Shown here piece by piece: positions 45,516 through 56,815 of a stretch of 64,000 nt of DNA. The first letter of the stretch is position 1; each line of letters begins with the position of its first letter. Both the position numbers and the translations under genes were made by a program. The notes under the pieces are model-generated. The model was not told the DNA's origin. It did no database searches and saw nothing but the letters and a program-made list of their open reading frames with translations. This stretch comes from Yersinia thracica. GTDB lineage: Bacteria; Pseudomonadota; Gammaproteobacteria; Enterobacterales; Enterobacteriaceae. The stretch lies in contig NZ_CABHXX010000009.1 of assembly GCF_902170565.1 (NCBI RefSeq), positions 1-64,000 of the forward strand, read 5' to 3'.

Positions 45516-46601
45516 TTAAGGTGCCGCCACCACAAATGACTGCTGCTGAGCTTCGCTCGACAGGCGTTGTTGCAGTTCAACGGCCTGCTGGCGGCTGCTG
45601 AATGGCCCAAGTTGAACGCGGTGTACGCTACCATTGGCGGTCACTTTCCCCGGTACACCAAAACGTTGGCTCAAACTTTGCTGCCAGGTTTGCGCCCGCT
45701 GCGCATCACTCAACGCACCGACTTGAACCACATAACCACCCGATGACGGCGTTGCGGCCGCTGACGAGGTCACCGGGCCGGGGTTGGCGACTACCGGCGG
45801 CTGTACAGGTTGTGAACTCACTGCCGTGGGTTCTGAGCTTTCCAGCACTCCCGCCGGAACTGGCGTTGATGCACGCAGGAAGCCACTGCTTTGTGGGGCC
45901 ACCGGCTGGGTAGCATCGGCACCGGACAAATGACTATTATCAATAGGACGGACAGGCGCACTGACTGCGGGAGCATCCTGTTGAACTGGGGTGCCCATCT
46001 CGCTGGAAGTCAAGTCTGGGCGGCTTGGCAATGCATAACTTTGCTTCGCGATAGTGGTACCCACCATACCGGGTCCAGATAATGAGCCATCCGGTGCCAC
46101 ATTGATAAAATCAATCTTCACTTTGGTATTATTTGAAATATTTAGGCGGTCAGCTGCCGCTTTGGATAAATCGATCACCCGACCTGGCGTGTAAGGGCCG
46201 CGGTCGTTGACTCGAACCACAATCTGGCGACCATTGCTAATGTTAGTGACTCGCACATAGCTTGGGATAGGCAGAGTGGGGTGGGCCGCTGTCAATGCGT
46301 TGGGATCAAAAGTTTCGCCAGTAGCCGTGGTGTTGCCATTGGCCTCTTCGCCATACCACGCCGCGAGGCCAACCTGACTGAAGTTTTGTGGGTCTTTGAC
46401 AATGCTATAGGACTGGCCATTAACCTTATAATCTTGATTAAAATTAGGATTAAAGGGCTCATAGCGAGGCTCTGCACCGCCGATTTCTTCCACCGGGCCG
46501 CTGTATGTTTGCTGCACTTGTTGCTGGGGTGCCGGAGGCTGACTGGTACATGCTGATAACAGCACGCCTGCGATGCCTATCCAAAGCCATTCCTTACGCA
46601 T
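45516..46601 (-). CDS. rlpA: Rare lipoprotein A (septal lytic transglycosylase-like)
   Basis: A 361-residue lipoprotein. The signal ends LLSAC; the double-psi beta barrel is at about residues 75-165 ('AAWYGEEANGNTTATGETFDP', 'VRVNDRGPYTPGRVIDLS'), and the SPOR domain is at about 285-358. A proline/serine-rich linker separates them. The SPOR domain binds denuded glycans at the septum. It lies nine bases after mrdB, in the rod-shape operon order. Confidence 0.94.
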   Translation of the reverse strand: MRKEWLWIGIAGVLLSACTSQPPAPQQQVQQTYSGPVEEIGGAEPRYEPFNPNFNQDYKVNGQSYSIVKDPQNFSQVGLAAWYGEEANGNTTATGETFDPNALTAAHPTLPIPSYVRVTNISNGRQIVVRVNDRGPYTPGRVIDLSKAAADRLNISNNTKVKIDFINVAPDGSLSGPGMVGTTIAKQSYALPSRPDLTSSEMGTPVQQDAPAVSAPVRPIDNSHLSGADATQPVAPQSSGFLRASTPVPAGVLESSEPTAVSSQPVQPPVVANPGPVTSSAAATPSSGGYVVQVGALSDAQRAQTWQQSLSQRFGVPGKVTANGSVHRVQLGPFSSRQQAVELQQRLSSEAQQQSFVVAAP

Positions 46602-46610
46602 TGCTCACCT

Positions 46611-47723
46611 CTATAAATTCTTAGATAACATTTTTCGATGAGTATGTATCGACATCACGATACCAAACCCGGCCATCAGCACTATCAGCGCCGAGCCTCC
46701 ATAGCTGACCAAAGGCAAAGGTACGCCAACCACCGGTAAAATTCCACTTACCATACCGATGTTAACAAACACGTAGACAAAGAGTATCAGCATTAACCCC
46801 CCGACCATCACCCGGCCGAAGGTAGTTTGCGCGTGGGCCGCAATCACCAGGCCGCGCATAATAAGGCACAGATAAAGGGCTAATAACACCAGCACACCAA
46901 TTAAGCCCAATTCTTCGGCTAACACGGCAAAGATAAAGTCTGTATGGCGCTCGGGTAAGAATTCCAGCTGTGACTGAGTTCCATGTAGCCAGCCTTTACC
47001 TGATAAACCACCGGAACCAATAGCAATTTTAGACTGAATAATATGATAGCCAGCCCCAAGAGGGTCACTTTCCGGGTCCAGCAGCATCATCACGCGATCG
47101 CGTTGGTAGCCATGCATCAGGAAGAACCACAGGATAGGAATAAATGCAGCAACCAAAACAGCGGCAATCGCGATTAAGCGCCAGCTCATGCCCGAAAGGA
47201 ACAAAACGAATAACCCGGAGGCGGCGACCAGGATAGAGGTGCCAAGGTCGGGTTGCGCGGCGACTAATAACGTCGGCATAAAGATTAAAATCAGTGCAAT
47301 GCCGGTATTTTTCAATGAGGGTGGGCAGACGTCACGGTTCATAAAACGGGCGACCATCAATGGAACCGCAATTTTCGCAATTTCAGAGGGTTGGAAGCGG
47401 ATAAAACCCAAATCCAGCCAGCGCTGTGCCCCTTTACTGATTTGCCCAAATGCATCGACCAGCACCAGTAAAATGACACAAACGAAATAGAGATAGGGCG
47501 CCCAACTTTCGTAGACGCGGGGCGGTATCTGCGCCATCACCAGCATCACAACCAAGCCCATCGCAATTTGACCTACCTTGCGTTCCATCATGCCGATGTC
47601 TTGACCGCTAGCGCTCCACATCACGAAGGCGCTATAAGCCAGCAGCGCCAATACGCAAATTAGAAACGGCAGGTCAATGTGCATTTTGTACCACAAAGAG
47701 CCTTTTTGTTGATTATCAGTCAT
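46611..47723 (-). CDS. mrdB: Rod-shape glycan polymerase RodA
   Basis: A 370-residue SEDS-family membrane glycosyltransferase with ten segments that makes glycan strands for side-wall growth. Motifs are '[18 protein letters not shown]', '[10 protein letters not shown]' and '[12 protein letters not shown]'-like loop around residues 230-245. It works with PBP2, encoded just upstream. Length matches E. coli RodA. Confidence 0.97.
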   Translation of the reverse strand: MTDNQQKGSLWYKMHIDLPFLICVLALLAYSAFVMWSASGQDIGMMERKVGQIAMGLVVMLVMAQIPPRVYESWAPYLYFVCVILLVLVDAFGQISKGAQRWLDLGFIRFQPSEIAKIAVPLMVARFMNRDVCPPSLKNTGIALILIFMPTLLVAAQPDLGTSILVAASGLFVLFLSGMSWRLIAIAAVLVAAFIPILWFFLMHGYQRDRVMMLLDPESDPLGAGYHIIQSKIAIGSGGLSGKGWLHGTQSQLEFLPERHTDFIFAVLAEELGLIGVLVLLALYLCLIMRGLVIAAHAQTTFGRVMVGGLMLILFVYVFVNIGMVSGILPVVGVPLPLVSYGGSALIVLMAGFGIVMSIHTHRKMLSKNL

Positions 47724-47759
47724 GAGTTACCTTAATCCGCTTCAACTAATTTGCTTTCG

Positions 47760-49655
47760 CTAGTCTGCTTCAACTCCCGGAGGCAGAGGAGCCGCGTCCG
47801 GTAATTCAGTGTTGTTATCGCCCAACAAGATATGGTCGAGAATTTGACGAGTAATTGTCCCCACCGCAGGCCCGGCACCGCCATTTTCTAAGATCATGGC
47901 GACAGATACCGTCGGGTTTTCATAGGGGGCATAGGCGACCATTAATTTATGGTCACGCAAATGCTCGGCCACTTTATGAGCATTGTAGGTTTCGTAACTG
48001 TAAACCTGCGCCGTACCAGATTTTACCGCAGCCTTATACGGCGTACCTTCAAAGAACTTACGGCCTGTTCCGTTAGGGCGGTTGGCTACACCATACATGC
48101 CATCTTTGGCGATTTCCCAGTAACCGGAATGTATATCACCAATTTGAGTGGTATCTTCTTGTTTATAAGGCACTAAAACGCCATCAATGCGGGTGCTTTG
48201 CAACAAATGCGGTGTTTTAACCGCACCATCATTAATCAGAGTCGTCAATGCTTTTGCCATCTGGATAGGGGTGGCAGTCCAATATCCCTGACCGATACCT
48301 ACAGGGATAGTATCCCCTTGATACCATGGCTTTTTATGGCGTTTTTGTTTCCATTCGCGAGTCGGCATCAGGCCAGCCCGTTCTTCGGATAAGTCGATAC
48401 CGGTATATTCACCATAACCGAATTTGGTCATCCATGAGGATAAACGGTCAATCCCCATGTCATAAGCGACCTGATAGAAGAAGGTGTCGGCCGACTCTTC
48501 CAGCGCTTTGGTGACATTCAACCGGCCATGGCCCCATTTCTTCCAGTCGCGAAAACGTTTTTCTGAACCGGGCAGTTGCCACCAGCCGGGGTCAAACAGA
48601 CTGGTATTTTTGGTGATAACACCGGCACTGAGAGCCGAAACAGCAATATAAGGTTTTACCGTCGAAGCGGGCGGGTAAACACCTTGAGTGGCACGGTTTA
48701 TCAGTGGGCGATTCGGGTCGTTCAATAGCCCTTGATAATCTTTATTGGAGATGCCATCAACAAACAAGTTAGGGTCATAGCTAGGATTGGATACCAAGGC
48801 TAAAATCCCACCGGTTCGTGGGTCGGTAACGACAACCGCCGCGCGGCTGCCACTCAACAATTGCTCAATATAGGTTTGCAGATGCAAATCAATCGTCAGA
48901 TAAATATCTTTACCGGCCTGTGGCGGCTGCTCATGCAGTTGGCGGATTACTCGGCCACGGTTATTCACTTCAACTTCTTCATAACCGGTTTTTCCGTGCA
49001 GCACAGACTCATAATAGCGTTCAATACCTAGCTTACCGATATCGTGCGTTGCTGCATAGTTAGCGAGAATCCCGTCTTTATCCAGGCGTTCGACGTCTTT
49101 ATCATTAATCTTGGAAACATAGCCAATGACGTGTGTCAGTGCTGAACCATAAGGGTAGAAGCGGCGCTGATAGCCTTTGACTTCAATGCCGGGGAAGCGG
49201 AATTGATTAACGGCGAAGCGAGCGACTTGTACTTCGGAGAGCGGTGTTTTGACCGCAATTGAAGTAAATCGGCGTGAGCGCTTACGCTCTTTTTCAAAAT
49301 TGGCGATATCCTCATCCGTCAGATCCACTACCGGGCGCAGTGCATTGAGGGTGGCAGGGAGATCTTCAATTTTTTCCGGCATCAGCTCTAACTGATAAAT
49401 TGTCCGGTTCATCGCCAGTGGGGTGCCGTTACGGTCAAATATCATGCCACGGCTCGGGGCGATGGGAACCAACTTAATACGGTTTTCATTGGAACGGGTG
49501 CGATAGTCTTCAAAACGGACTATCTGCAAATTGTACAGGTTTGCGACCAATACTCCGCTAAGCAGCAGGATACCAAGAAAGGCCACCAGGGCACGACGGA
49601 CAAACAAGGCTGATTCAGCCGAATAGTCGCGAAAAGGATTAGGTTCTTTTTTCAT
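47760..49655 (-). CDS. mrdA: Penicillin-binding protein 2 (elongation transpeptidase)
   Basis: A 631-residue class B penicillin-binding protein that crosslinks side-wall peptidoglycan together with RodA. The cytoplasmic tail and membrane anchor (about residues 20-42) precede the pedestal domain; active site motifs are STVK ('PPASTVKPYIAV'), SAD and KSGT ('AVKSGTAQVY'). Complete. It is followed by mrdB with 36 bases between. Confidence 0.97.
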   Translation of the reverse strand: MKKEPNPFRDYSAESALFVRRALVAFLGILLLSGVLVANLYNLQIVRFEDYRTRSNENRIKLVPIAPSRGMIFDRNGTPLAMNRTIYQLELMPEKIEDLPATLNALRPVVDLTDEDIANFEKERKRSRRFTSIAVKTPLSEVQVARFAVNQFRFPGIEVKGYQRRFYPYGSALTHVIGYVSKINDKDVERLDKDGILANYAATHDIGKLGIERYYESVLHGKTGYEEVEVNNRGRVIRQLHEQPPQAGKDIYLTIDLHLQTYIEQLLSGSRAAVVVTDPRTGGILALVSNPSYDPNLFVDGISNKDYQGLLNDPNRPLINRATQGVYPPASTVKPYIAVSALSAGVITKNTSLFDPGWWQLPGSEKRFRDWKKWGHGRLNVTKALEESADTFFYQVAYDMGIDRLSSWMTKFGYGEYTGIDLSEERAGLMPTREWKQKRHKKPWYQGDTIPVGIGQGYWTATPIQMAKALTTLINDGAVKTPHLLQSTRIDGVLVPYKQEDTTQIGDIHSGYWEIAKDGMYGVANRPNGTGRKFFEGTPYKAAVKSGTAQVYSYETYNAHKVAEHLRDHKLMVAYAPYENPTVSVAMILENGGAGPAVGTITRQILDHILLGDNNTELPDAAPLPPGVEAD

Positions 49656-49712
49656 CCTGCTACTGACTTCACTCTATTTAGGGTTACCACTTCACTCAGA
49701 TTCATCGCCCAC

Positions 49713-50183
49713 TTATTCCCGGTGATAAGGGTGATTGGTCGTAATACTCCAGGCGCGATAGAGGCTTTCGGCCACTAAAACACGCACTAAAGGATGAGGT
49801 AGCGTCAGCGGAGAGAGCGACCAGCTCTGCTCGGCGGCGGCTTTACAGGCCGGGGCTAACCCTTCCGGCCCGCCAATCAGCAAACTGACATCTCGGCCAT
49901 CTTGCTTCCAGCGTTCTAATTGTTGAGCCAACTGTGGAGTCTCCCAGGGGGTCCCTGGGATATCCAGCGTGACAATGCGGTTGTTTTTCCCAACCGCCGC
50001 CAGCATTAGCTCGCCTTCTTTTTCCAAAATGCGTTTGATGTCCGCATTTTTACCCCGTTTACCTGCGGGTATCTCTACCAGCTCGAAGGGCATGTCTTTG
50101 GGAAAGCGGCGCAGGTAATCGATAAAACCTGTCTGCACCCAGTCTGGCATTTTTGTACCGACGGCTACCAGTTGCAGTTTCAC
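49713..50183 (-). CDS. rlmH: 23S rRNA pseudouridine methyltransferase
   Basis: A 156-residue SPOUT methyltransferase that modifies pseudouridine 1915 of 23S rRNA. The trefoil-knot signature '[10 protein letters not shown]' and the C-terminal '[23 protein letters not shown]' are intact. Only three bases lie between it and rsfS, so the two ribosome factors are co-translated. Confidence 0.97.
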   Translation of the reverse strand: MKLQLVAVGTKMPDWVQTGFIDYLRRFPKDMPFELVEIPAGKRGKNADIKRILEKEGELMLAAVGKNNRIVTLDIPGTPWETPQLAQQLERWKQDGRDVSLLIGGPEGLAPACKAAAEQSWSLSPLTLPHPLVRVLVAESLYRAWSITTNHPYHRE

Positions 50184-50186
50184 CGC

Positions 50187-50504
50187 TTAGCTCCAGAGTT
50201 TTTCCAGTTCGTAAATACGGCGACTTTCTTCTTGCATCACATGCACAATGACTTCGCCTAAGTCGACGACGACCCAGTCAGAGACACCCTGACCTTCGAT
50301 ACCAAAAGGTATCATGCCGGCCGCGCGCGATTCCTGAACCAGATTATCTGCCAGTGCCATAACATGGCGAGTGGACGTCCCGGTACAAATAATCATGAAA
50401 TCAGTGATGCTGGACTTACCCTGAACATCCAGAGTGATAATGTCTTGGCCTTTTAAATCATCGAGCTTGTCGATAACAAATTCTTGGAGCGCTTTACCTT
50501 GCAA
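50187..50504 (-). CDS. rsfS: Ribosome silencing factor RsfS
   Basis: A 105-residue factor that binds ribosomal protein uL14 and blocks subunit joining in stationary phase. '[20 protein letters not shown]' and '[13 protein letters not shown]'-like strands are typical. The start is TTG at 50504, supported by GAGGGG about six bases upstream and by the family N-terminus [10 protein letters not shown]. An ERIC copy lies upstream in the gap before nadD. Confidence 0.93.
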   Translation of the reverse strand: MQGKALQEFVIDKLDDLKGQDIITLDVQGKSSITDFMIICTGTSTRHVMALADNLVQESRAAGMIPFGIEGQGVSDWVVVDLGEVIVHVMQEESRRIYELEKLWS

Positions 50505-50530
50505 AGGTTCCCCCTCGGGTGATTTCTGTC

Positions 50531-50657
50531 TATACCCTTCGTACTTGAAGTAGCAGGGGTGTTAGCTACACTTTCTCACCCGAGTCACTTACTCATGTAA
50601 GCTCTTCGGGATTCGTGCGCTGGCTGCCTACCTGCAACGTCAAATTCTTTGGGTATA
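50531..50657. repeat. ERIC element (127 bp, opposite orientation)
   Basis: A full-length ERIC from TATACCC to GGGTATA, 127 bp, inverted relative to the copies at 7194 and 23655. It lies between nadD and rsfS, 26 bases upstream of the rsfS start codon, so its transcript would be part of the rsfS leader. Confidence 0.88.
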
Positions 50658-50805
50658 TAACGTTCTTAAGTATTGTTTGCAGGAGATCCCGCGAACAGTT
50701 ACCGGTATGAACAGTTAGAATGTAACGTTTTTTCAGCGAATACCTGAAATTTAGCGGCGGAGTATAACATGGGTAAATGCATCGCGATATAAACCCTCAG
50801 CCACG

Positions 50806-51005
50806 AACCGCCTTCATACTTGAAGCCGCAGGAGTGTTCGCTACGTTCACTCACCTGAATCACTTACCTGAGTAAGCTCATCGGGGCTAATGAGCCTCAT
50901 CCTTGAGGCTCACCCTACGGGCTAGCATAAATGCTGTTCAAATCGGTTCAGACCGATTTGTCATTCTCTTGCTGCCTACCTGCAACTTCAATTTTTTTGG
51001 CGATA
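50806..51005. repeat. Interrupted ERIC element with a hairpin-rich insert
   Basis: The outer parts match the ERIC at 50531, but about 73 bases are inserted near 50888-50960, making it roughly 200 bp. The insert has two perfect hairpins: GAGCCTCA-TCCT-TGAGGCTC and AAATCGGT-TCAG-ACCGATTT. The right end reaches into the last codons of nadD, including its stop codon. Confidence 0.75.
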
Positions 51006-51656
51006 CAAACCTTGTAACTCAATATATCGCTGTACTGCACGAGGCAGTAAGTCATCGCAACTTTCGCCATTATGACGCCGATGGCGAATATCGGTAGCAG
51101 AAATGTTCAATAAAGGTGTGTCTGCCAGATAGATTGCCCCATGGGGCCGCAGGCTTAACGCCTCTGGTTCAAAGACACGATGGGCATCAAGCCATTGCTG
51201 TAATTCAGGTGTTTCCAGTGTTTGCGAGTAGCCAGGGCGAGCGCAAACCAACAAGTGACACACATCTAGCAATGATTGCCAGCGATGCCATTTATGCAGC
51301 GACAGTAATGAGTCTTGCCCAATAATAAACGCTAAAGGCTGTGTAGCACCACGTTCTTTACGCAGTGCTTCCAGTGTATCAATGGTGAATGATGGGCTGT
51401 CGCGTAATAACTCGCGTGAATCAACGCTGAACAAAGGATTGTCGGCCACTGCCAGTTCGACCATTTTTAGCCGCTGTTGTGCATTGGCTTCAGGTTGCGG
51501 ACGATGCGGAGGGACATGATTAGGCAACAAAATAATGTGTTGTAAACCGACTTGTTGAGCCAATGCTTCAACTGGCTTTAAATGACCATAATGAATGGGG
51601 TCAAAAGTCCCACCGAACAGGGCAAACAGCGTGCGAGTCGGGGATTTATTCGGCAT
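50988..51656 (-). CDS. nadD: Nicotinate-nucleotide adenylyltransferase
   Basis: A 222-residue enzyme that adenylates nicotinate mononucleotide to form deamido-NAD. '[22 protein letters not shown]' holds the GxFxPxHxGH motif and '[11 protein letters not shown]' the SxTxxR motif. The ATG at 51656 overlaps holA by 11 bases; the frame can be read to 51686 inside holA. The last five codons (YRQKN) and the stop lie inside an ERIC end, so the C-terminus has been shaped by the repeat. Confidence 0.93.
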   Translation of the reverse strand: MPNKSPTRTLFALFGGTFDPIHYGHLKPVEALAQQVGLQHIILLPNHVPPHRPQPEANAQQRLKMVELAVADNPLFSVDSRELLRDSPSFTIDTLEALRKERGATQPLAFIIGQDSLLSLHKWHRWQSLLDVCHLLVCARPGYSQTLETPELQQWLDAHRVFEPEALSLRPHGAIYLADTPLLNISATDIRHRRHNGESCDDLLPRAVQRYIELQGLYRQKN

Positions 51657-52680
51657 CAAAAAAACTCTCAGGTAAATTTTTTCCACACATCAGCATAGAT
51701 AGTGTTTCTAACTCCGGCCAGACTGACTGACCATAGTCCTGTTTCAGACGGACTTCTATCTGTGCTAATAAATGCACAGCTTGTTGCAGTTGTTGCATGG
51801 AAAGGCGCTGTAGTGCTTGAGTCATCATCGGACGGCGATTTTGCCACACTTTGAATTGGTCAAATAAAGTTCTCAGTGGCACTTGTCCCATTCGGCGCTT
51901 TAGCGTTAACAACTGTAATAATTCGCGCTGAAGTGTGCGCAGTAAGATAACTGGCTCACTGTCTTCCTGCTGCAATTGTTGCAGAATATGCCAGGCGCGT
52001 TTGCTTTTCCCTGCCAGTAAGGCATCAAGCCAGTGATACGGGGTGAAATGTGCGGCGTCGTTGACGGCTTGCTCTACTTTGGGCAGTGTTAGTTTGCCGT
52101 CAGGGTAAAGCAAGGAGAGCCGTTCCAATGCTTGTGATAACGCCAGCAAGTTACCTTCATAGCAGTAGCAAAGCAGTTGAACGGCGGCATCATCTACCTC
52201 TAGATTCAGACTCTTAGCGCGAATACTTACCCAGCGTGGAAGCTGCGCTTGTTCTGGTGTTTGGCAACTGACAAAAACACCATTCTGGCTGAGGGCCTTA
52301 AACCAAGCGCTGTTTTCTTGCGCCTTAGTCAGCTTGTTTGCCCGCAATATCAGCAAGATATCAGGGTGCAGCAAGCCAGATAATTTAACTAACTGTTCAT
52401 TCATTGGCGCGGTCAATCCGCTGTCCGGGAAACTCAATAGAAGAGTTTGGCGGCTGGCAAATAAACTCAGTGCCTGACAAAGACTAAAAATATTGTCCCA
52501 TTCAGTGTGAGCATCCAGCGCGAAACTGAAATGCTCGGTGAAATCATGGGATATTGCTACACGGCGAATATGGTCTTGGCTTTCCTGTAACAATAAGGGT
52601 TCGTTACCACATAACAGATAACAAGCACGCAGCCCCTCATGGAGCTGCGCGACAAGTTGTTCAGGATAGACTCGGATCAT
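51646..52680 (-). CDS. holA: DNA polymerase III delta subunit
   Basis: A 344-residue clamp-loader subunit that opens the beta clamp. '[33 protein letters not shown]' is the family N-terminus, followed by the AAA+-like fold without a working Walker A. It overlaps lptE by four bases (ATGA) and nadD by 11 bases. Complete. Confidence 0.95.
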   Translation of the reverse strand: MIRVYPEQLVAQLHEGLRACYLLCGNEPLLLQESQDHIRRVAISHDFTEHFSFALDAHTEWDNIFSLCQALSLFASRQTLLLSFPDSGLTAPMNEQLVKLSGLLHPDILLILRANKLTKAQENSAWFKALSQNGVFVSCQTPEQAQLPRWVSIRAKSLNLEVDDAAVQLLCYCYEGNLLALSQALERLSLLYPDGKLTLPKVEQAVNDAAHFTPYHWLDALLAGKSKRAWHILQQLQQEDSEPVILLRTLQRELLQLLTLKRRMGQVPLRTLFDQFKVWQNRRPMMTQALQRLSMQQLQQAVHLLAQIEVRLKQDYGQSVWPELETLSMLMCGKNLPESFFDAE

Positions 52681-53300
52681 TGGGCCGGGGTACTGACAGC
52701 AGGTTTGCCAATATTGATTTCTTCGACAACAGCCGTTTTAGCGGCACCAGGAGCAGTATTACCTTTCGTTAGTGCATCGCCATTTTCCCGCGCATTTTGC
52801 ACTTCAGCAGCATGCACAACCAAAAGCTTACGCACTAACTGTTGAGCCGCCTGATCACGCATTTCCTGACGTAAAACATCGGCTTCCGCCGCTTTCGCCA
52901 GTGCTGTTAGCGGGTTATCGAAGAAAGTACGGAAGACATTGACCTGTATTGGGTAAATATCATGACCTGGAATCAGAACTTGCGCCTGTACATGCAAGAC
53001 TAACTGATACTCCGCCGTCACACCGTTACGGAAGACTGACACTGTATTCTGACTCTGGGATGAGCCAATAATCCGTAGTATCGGTAGGTCCTTACGCATC
53101 GGGTCATCAACAATAGTGACGTTACTTAAACGCAACTGTTGGCGTATCGCACGAGTTAACGGGCCATAAGGGTCGCTACTTTCCAGCAACAGTTTTTGTA
53201 GCTCAGGTGGCACCTGAGTGGTGCCCCGCAAATTAAAGCCACAGCCAGCGGTGACCAGCACCGCCAACCCCAGCAACAGCGTCAGAATACGATGTCGCAC
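52677..53300 (-). CDS. lptE: LPS-assembly lipoprotein LptE
   Basis: A 207-residue outer-membrane lipoprotein that plugs and supports the LptD barrel in LPS insertion. The signal ends VTAGC ('[21 protein letters not shown]'), and '[20 protein letters not shown]' is the usual mature start. It lies 14 bases after leuS and overlaps holA. The C-terminal 30 residues are Ala/Thr-rich and low complexity. Confidence 0.95.
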   Translation of the reverse strand: MRHRILTLLLGLAVLVTAGCGFNLRGTTQVPPELQKLLLESSDPYGPLTRAIRQQLRLSNVTIVDDPMRKDLPILRIIGSSQSQNTVSVFRNGVTAEYQLVLHVQAQVLIPGHDIYPIQVNVFRTFFDNPLTALAKAAEADVLRQEMRDQAAQQLVRKLLVVHAAEVQNARENGDALTKGNTAPGAAKTAVVEEINIGKPAVSTPAQ

Positions 53301-53314
53301 AACTCCTCCTTGTC

Positions 53315-55897
53315 TTAACCTACAACCAGGTTAAGCAGTTTGCCTGGGACATAGATGACTTTACGCACGGTAACGCCATCCAGGTATTTAGCCACCAAGT
53401 GCTCTTGACCAGCGCGCTCACGGACTTGCTGCTCAGTGGCATCGGCAGGCACAGTAATTCGGCCCCGCACTTTGCCATTAACCTGTATGACCACTAATTT
53501 AGAGTCTTCGACCATTGCTTGTTCATCTGCAATTGGCCATGGCGCGATATCAATATCACCTTCGCCACCCAGAGCTTGCCACAAGCTGAAGCAAACGTGA
53601 GGGGTGAATGGATATAGCATACGCACCACTGCCAGCAATGCTTCTTGCAACAGAGCGCGGTCTTGCTCAGTTTCCTGAGGTGCGCGGCCCAGCTTGTTCA
53701 TCAACTCCATCACCGCAGCAATGGCGGTATTGAACGTTTGACGGCGGCCCACGTCATCAGTGACTTTGGCAATTGTTTTGTGCAACTCACGACGTAAAGA
53801 TTTTTGTTCTTCCGTCAGGCTAGCGATATCCAGTGCGGCTACCGCCCCTTTAGTGGTGTGGTCAAACACCAAGCGCCAGACGCGTTTCAGGAAGCGGTTA
53901 GCGCCTTCTACACCAGATTCCTGCCACTCCAGCGTCATTTCTGCTGGTGAAGCAAACATCATAAACAGGCGCACGGTGTCGGCACCGTATTTTTCTACCA
54001 TGATTTGTGGGTCGATACCGTTATTTTTCGATTTCGACATTTTGCTCATACCGGCATAAACCAGTTCATGGCCTTCGGCATCGGCTGCTTTAACAATGCG
54101 GCCTTTGTCATCGCGCTCAACAATAGCATCAGCGGGAGAAACCCAGATGCGCTCACCGCTAGTGCCGGCATAGTAGAAGGCATCTGCCAGCACCATACCC
54201 TGACACAGCAGGCGCTTGGCGGGTTCGTCTGAATTCACCAGGCCGGCATCGCGCAGCAGTTTGTGGAAGAAGCGGAAATACATCAGGTGCATGATGGCAT
54301 GTTCAATCCCGCCGATGTATTGATCGACTGGCAGCCAATAGTTAGCCGCCGCCGGATCCAGCATCCCTTCATCATATTGTGGGCAGGTGTAGCGCGCGTA
54401 ATACCAGGAAGATTCCATAAAGGTATCGAAAGTATCGGTTTCCCGCAGGCCAGGCATACCATTGACGGTGGTTTTAGCCCACTCAGGGTCGGCCTTGATC
54501 GGGCTGGTAATGCCATCCATGACGACATCTTCCGGCAGGATAACCGGCAGTTGATCTTCAGGTGTCGGCACTACGGTGCCGTCTTCCAGTGTCACCATCG
54601 GGATAGGCGCGCCCCAATAGCGTTGACGGGAAACACCCCAGTCACGCAGGCGGTAATTGACTTTGCGCTGACCGACACCCAGATCGACCAGTTTGTCGGC
54701 GATAGCATTGAAGCCATCTTCATAATTCAGACCATCAAACTCACCCGAGTTAAACAGGGTGCCTTTTTCGGTCATCGCTTCCTGACTTAAGTCTGGCTCA
54801 CTGCCATCAGCCGCTAAAATGACCGGTTTGATTGGCAGGTTATATTTGGTCGCAAATTCCCAGTCACGAGCATCGTGACCTGGAACCGCCATGACTGCGC
54901 CGGTGCCGTAATCCATCAAGACAAAGTTAGCCGCCCAGATAGGCAGTTTTTCACCCGTCAGTGGATGGATAGCGTACAGGCCGGTTGCCATGCCTTTTTT
55001 CTCCATCGTGGCCATTTCAGCTTCGGCAACTTTGGTGTTGCGGCATTCAGCAACAAAATCAGCCAGTGCCGGGTGGGTGGCCGCGGCTTGCAATGACAAT
55101 GGATGGCCCGCAGCAACCGCCAGGTAGGTCACACCCATAAAGGTGTCTGGGCGAGTGGTGTAGACGGAGAGTTTTTCTTCGCTGTCGGCGACAGCGAAAA
55201 CGATATCAACCCCTTCAGAGCGGCCAATCCAGTTACGTTGCATGGTCTTAACTTGTTCTGGCCAGCTTTCCAGCTGGTCCAGGTCATTAAGCAATTGGTC
55301 AGCGTAATCGGTGATTTTAATGAACCACTGTGGAATTTCTTTGCGTTCAACTTTGGTATCACAGCGCCAGCAGCAGCCGTCGATCACTTGCTCGTTAGCC
55401 AGCACAGTTAAGTCGTGTGGACACCAGTTAACCGCGGAGGTCTTTTTGTAGACCATGCCTTTTTCATACAACTTGGTGAAAAACCACTGTTCCCAACGGT
55501 AATAATCAGGTTTACAGGTGGCAATCTCGCGATCCCAGTCATAACCGAAGCCCAGTAATTTTAACTGGTTCTTCATATATTCGATGTTGTCGTAAGTCCA
55601 AGGGGCAGGTGCGGTGTTGTTTTTGACCGCCGCGCCTTCAGCCGGCAGACCAAATGCATCCCAACCGATAGGCTGTAACACGTTTTTGCCCAGCATGCGC
55701 TGGTAGCGGGAGATAACATCACCAATGGTGTAGTTACGAACGTGCCCCATATGTAGGCGCCCTGACGGATACGGCAGCATGGATAGGCAGTAATATTTTT
55801 CTTTGCTGGTATCTTCAGTGACTTTAAAAGTTTGCTTCTCTTGCCAGTGAAGCTGTACTTGCGTTTCGATATCTTCTGGGCGGTATTGCTCTTGCAT
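53315..55897 (-). CDS. leuS: Leucyl-tRNA synthetase
   Basis: An 860-residue class I synthetase. HIGH-type motif '[14 protein letters not shown]' is near residue 40, the CP1 editing domain runs through about 225-415 and the 'KMSKSKNNG' loop lies near 619. The C-terminal domain is present. Length matches E. coli LeuRS. It heads the operon leuS-lptE-holA-nadD. Confidence 0.98.
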   Translation of the reverse strand: MQEQYRPEDIETQVQLHWQEKQTFKVTEDTSKEKYYCLSMLPYPSGRLHMGHVRNYTIGDVISRYQRMLGKNVLQPIGWDAFGLPAEGAAVKNNTAPAPWTYDNIEYMKNQLKLLGFGYDWDREIATCKPDYYRWEQWFFTKLYEKGMVYKKTSAVNWCPHDLTVLANEQVIDGCCWRCDTKVERKEIPQWFIKITDYADQLLNDLDQLESWPEQVKTMQRNWIGRSEGVDIVFAVADSEEKLSVYTTRPDTFMGVTYLAVAAGHPLSLQAAATHPALADFVAECRNTKVAEAEMATMEKKGMATGLYAIHPLTGEKLPIWAANFVLMDYGTGAVMAVPGHDARDWEFATKYNLPIKPVILAADGSEPDLSQEAMTEKGTLFNSGEFDGLNYEDGFNAIADKLVDLGVGQRKVNYRLRDWGVSRQRYWGAPIPMVTLEDGTVVPTPEDQLPVILPEDVVMDGITSPIKADPEWAKTTVNGMPGLRETDTFDTFMESSWYYARYTCPQYDEGMLDPAAANYWLPVDQYIGGIEHAIMHLMYFRFFHKLLRDAGLVNSDEPAKRLLCQGMVLADAFYYAGTSGERIWVSPADAIVERDDKGRIVKAADAEGHELVYAGMSKMSKSKNNGIDPQIMVEKYGADTVRLFMMFASPAEMTLEWQESGVEGANRFLKRVWRLVFDHTTKGAVAALDIASLTEEQKSLRRELHKTIAKVTDDVGRRQTFNTAIAAVMELMNKLGRAPQETEQDRALLQEALLAVVRMLYPFTPHVCFSLWQALGGEGDIDIAPWPIADEQAMVEDSKLVVIQVNGKVRGRITVPADATEQQVRERAGQEHLVAKYLDGVTVRKVIYVPGKLLNLVVG

Positions 55898-56276
55898 GGC
55901 GGCCGGTGGTCCTATAGTGAAAAACAGCTACGCCTGTAGCATCATCTGTTTCATATCATAAAGAGAGATCCGCATAGCATAGCTGATAAGCGGCAGCGGC
56001 AACAACACTCTGCATCCTACAGGAGGCATTTTCTGCGCAGTGAATGGCAGAAATCATCAAAGTGGGGCGAGAACAAGCTGATGATGACGTGACTTCAGTC
56101 ATTTACGACTAAAATTATTAACGTTAGCTTTAATATCAAAGTAAGTACCCGCAGATAACAGGAGCGAAGTAAGCAAAGTAGGCACTTTATCCCTATTTCT
56201 TTGTCACAACTTTTGCTTTATCACAATTTGCTTTATCACAATTTGCTTCATCACAATCGTGGATCGAGGAGACTGT
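55898..56276. other. leuS-ybeL intergenic region
   Basis: About 380 bases carry the divergent promoters of leuS and ybeL and no gene. Near the ybeL end lies a 15-bp tandem repeat (see 56201-56256). The rest shows no recognised site. Confidence 0.5.
56201..56256. repeat. 15-bp tandem repeat upstream of ybeL
   Basis: TTTATCACAATTTGC is repeated exactly at 56217-56231 and 56232-56246, with degenerate copies on both sides (TTTGTCACAAC.. and TTCATCACAATCG). It lies directly before the ybeL ribosome-binding site. Confidence 0.75.
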
Positions 56277-56759
56277 ATGAACAAGGTAGCTCAATATTAT
56301 CGTGAGTTGGTGGCATCACTGACTGAACGCTTGAAAAATGGTGAACGTGATATCGATAAGCTGGTGGACAGCGCTGAACAGCGGTTAGATGCGGTAGAAG
56401 ACTTAACCCGTAGTGAAGTTGAGCAAATTATTCAGGCGGTACGGCGCGATTTGGAAGAATTTGCTCGTAGCTATGAAGAAAGTAAGGATGAATTTACTGA
56501 TAGCGTATTCATGCGAGTTATTAAAGAAAGTTTATGGCAGGAGCTGGCTGATATCACCGACAAAACGCAATTGGAGTGGCGTGAGGTGTTCAAAGATGTC
56601 AGTCATCATGGGGTTTATCACAGTGGCGAGGTGGTCGGGCTGGGGAATTTGGTCTGTGAAAAATGCCATTACCACCTGGCTTTTTATACCCCAGAAGTGT
56701 TGCCGCTTTGCCCTAAATGTGGCCATGACCAATTTAATCGCCGGCCTTTCCAGCCTTAA
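56277..56759 (+). CDS. ybeL: Zinc-ribbon protein YbeL
   Basis: A 160-residue DUF1451 protein. The N-terminal two thirds are a long charged helix region (probable coiled coil), and the C-terminus is a zinc ribbon ('CEKCHYHLAFYTPEVLPLCPKC'-type, CX2C...CX2C). The ATG at 56277 follows AGGAG; the frame can be extended to 56259. Function unknown. Position next to leuS is conserved in enterobacteria. Confidence 0.9.
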   Translation: MNKVAQYYRELVASLTERLKNGERDIDKLVDSAEQRLDAVEDLTRSEVEQIIQAVRRDLEEFARSYEESKDEFTDSVFMRVIKESLWQELADITDKTQLEWREVFKDVSHHGVYHSGEVVGLGNLVCEKCHYHLAFYTPEVLPLCPKCGHDQFNRRPFQP

Positions 56760-56778
56760 AGCCCGTAAAATGTTATTT

Positions 56779-56804
56779 GCCCCTCTTTTACAATAGAGAG
56801 GGGC
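56779..56804. terminator. Terminator between ybeL and gltL
   Basis: GCCCCTCT and AGAGGGGC form an 8-bp stem with a 10-base loop, between two convergent genes. The U-run is moderate in both directions. Confidence 0.65.
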
Positions 56805-56815
56805 AGATAGAGCGG

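Noticed and set aside
54263-54790. 175-codon plus-strand frame opposite leuS
   Set aside because: Antisense to a fully conserved synthetase; no signal or domain.
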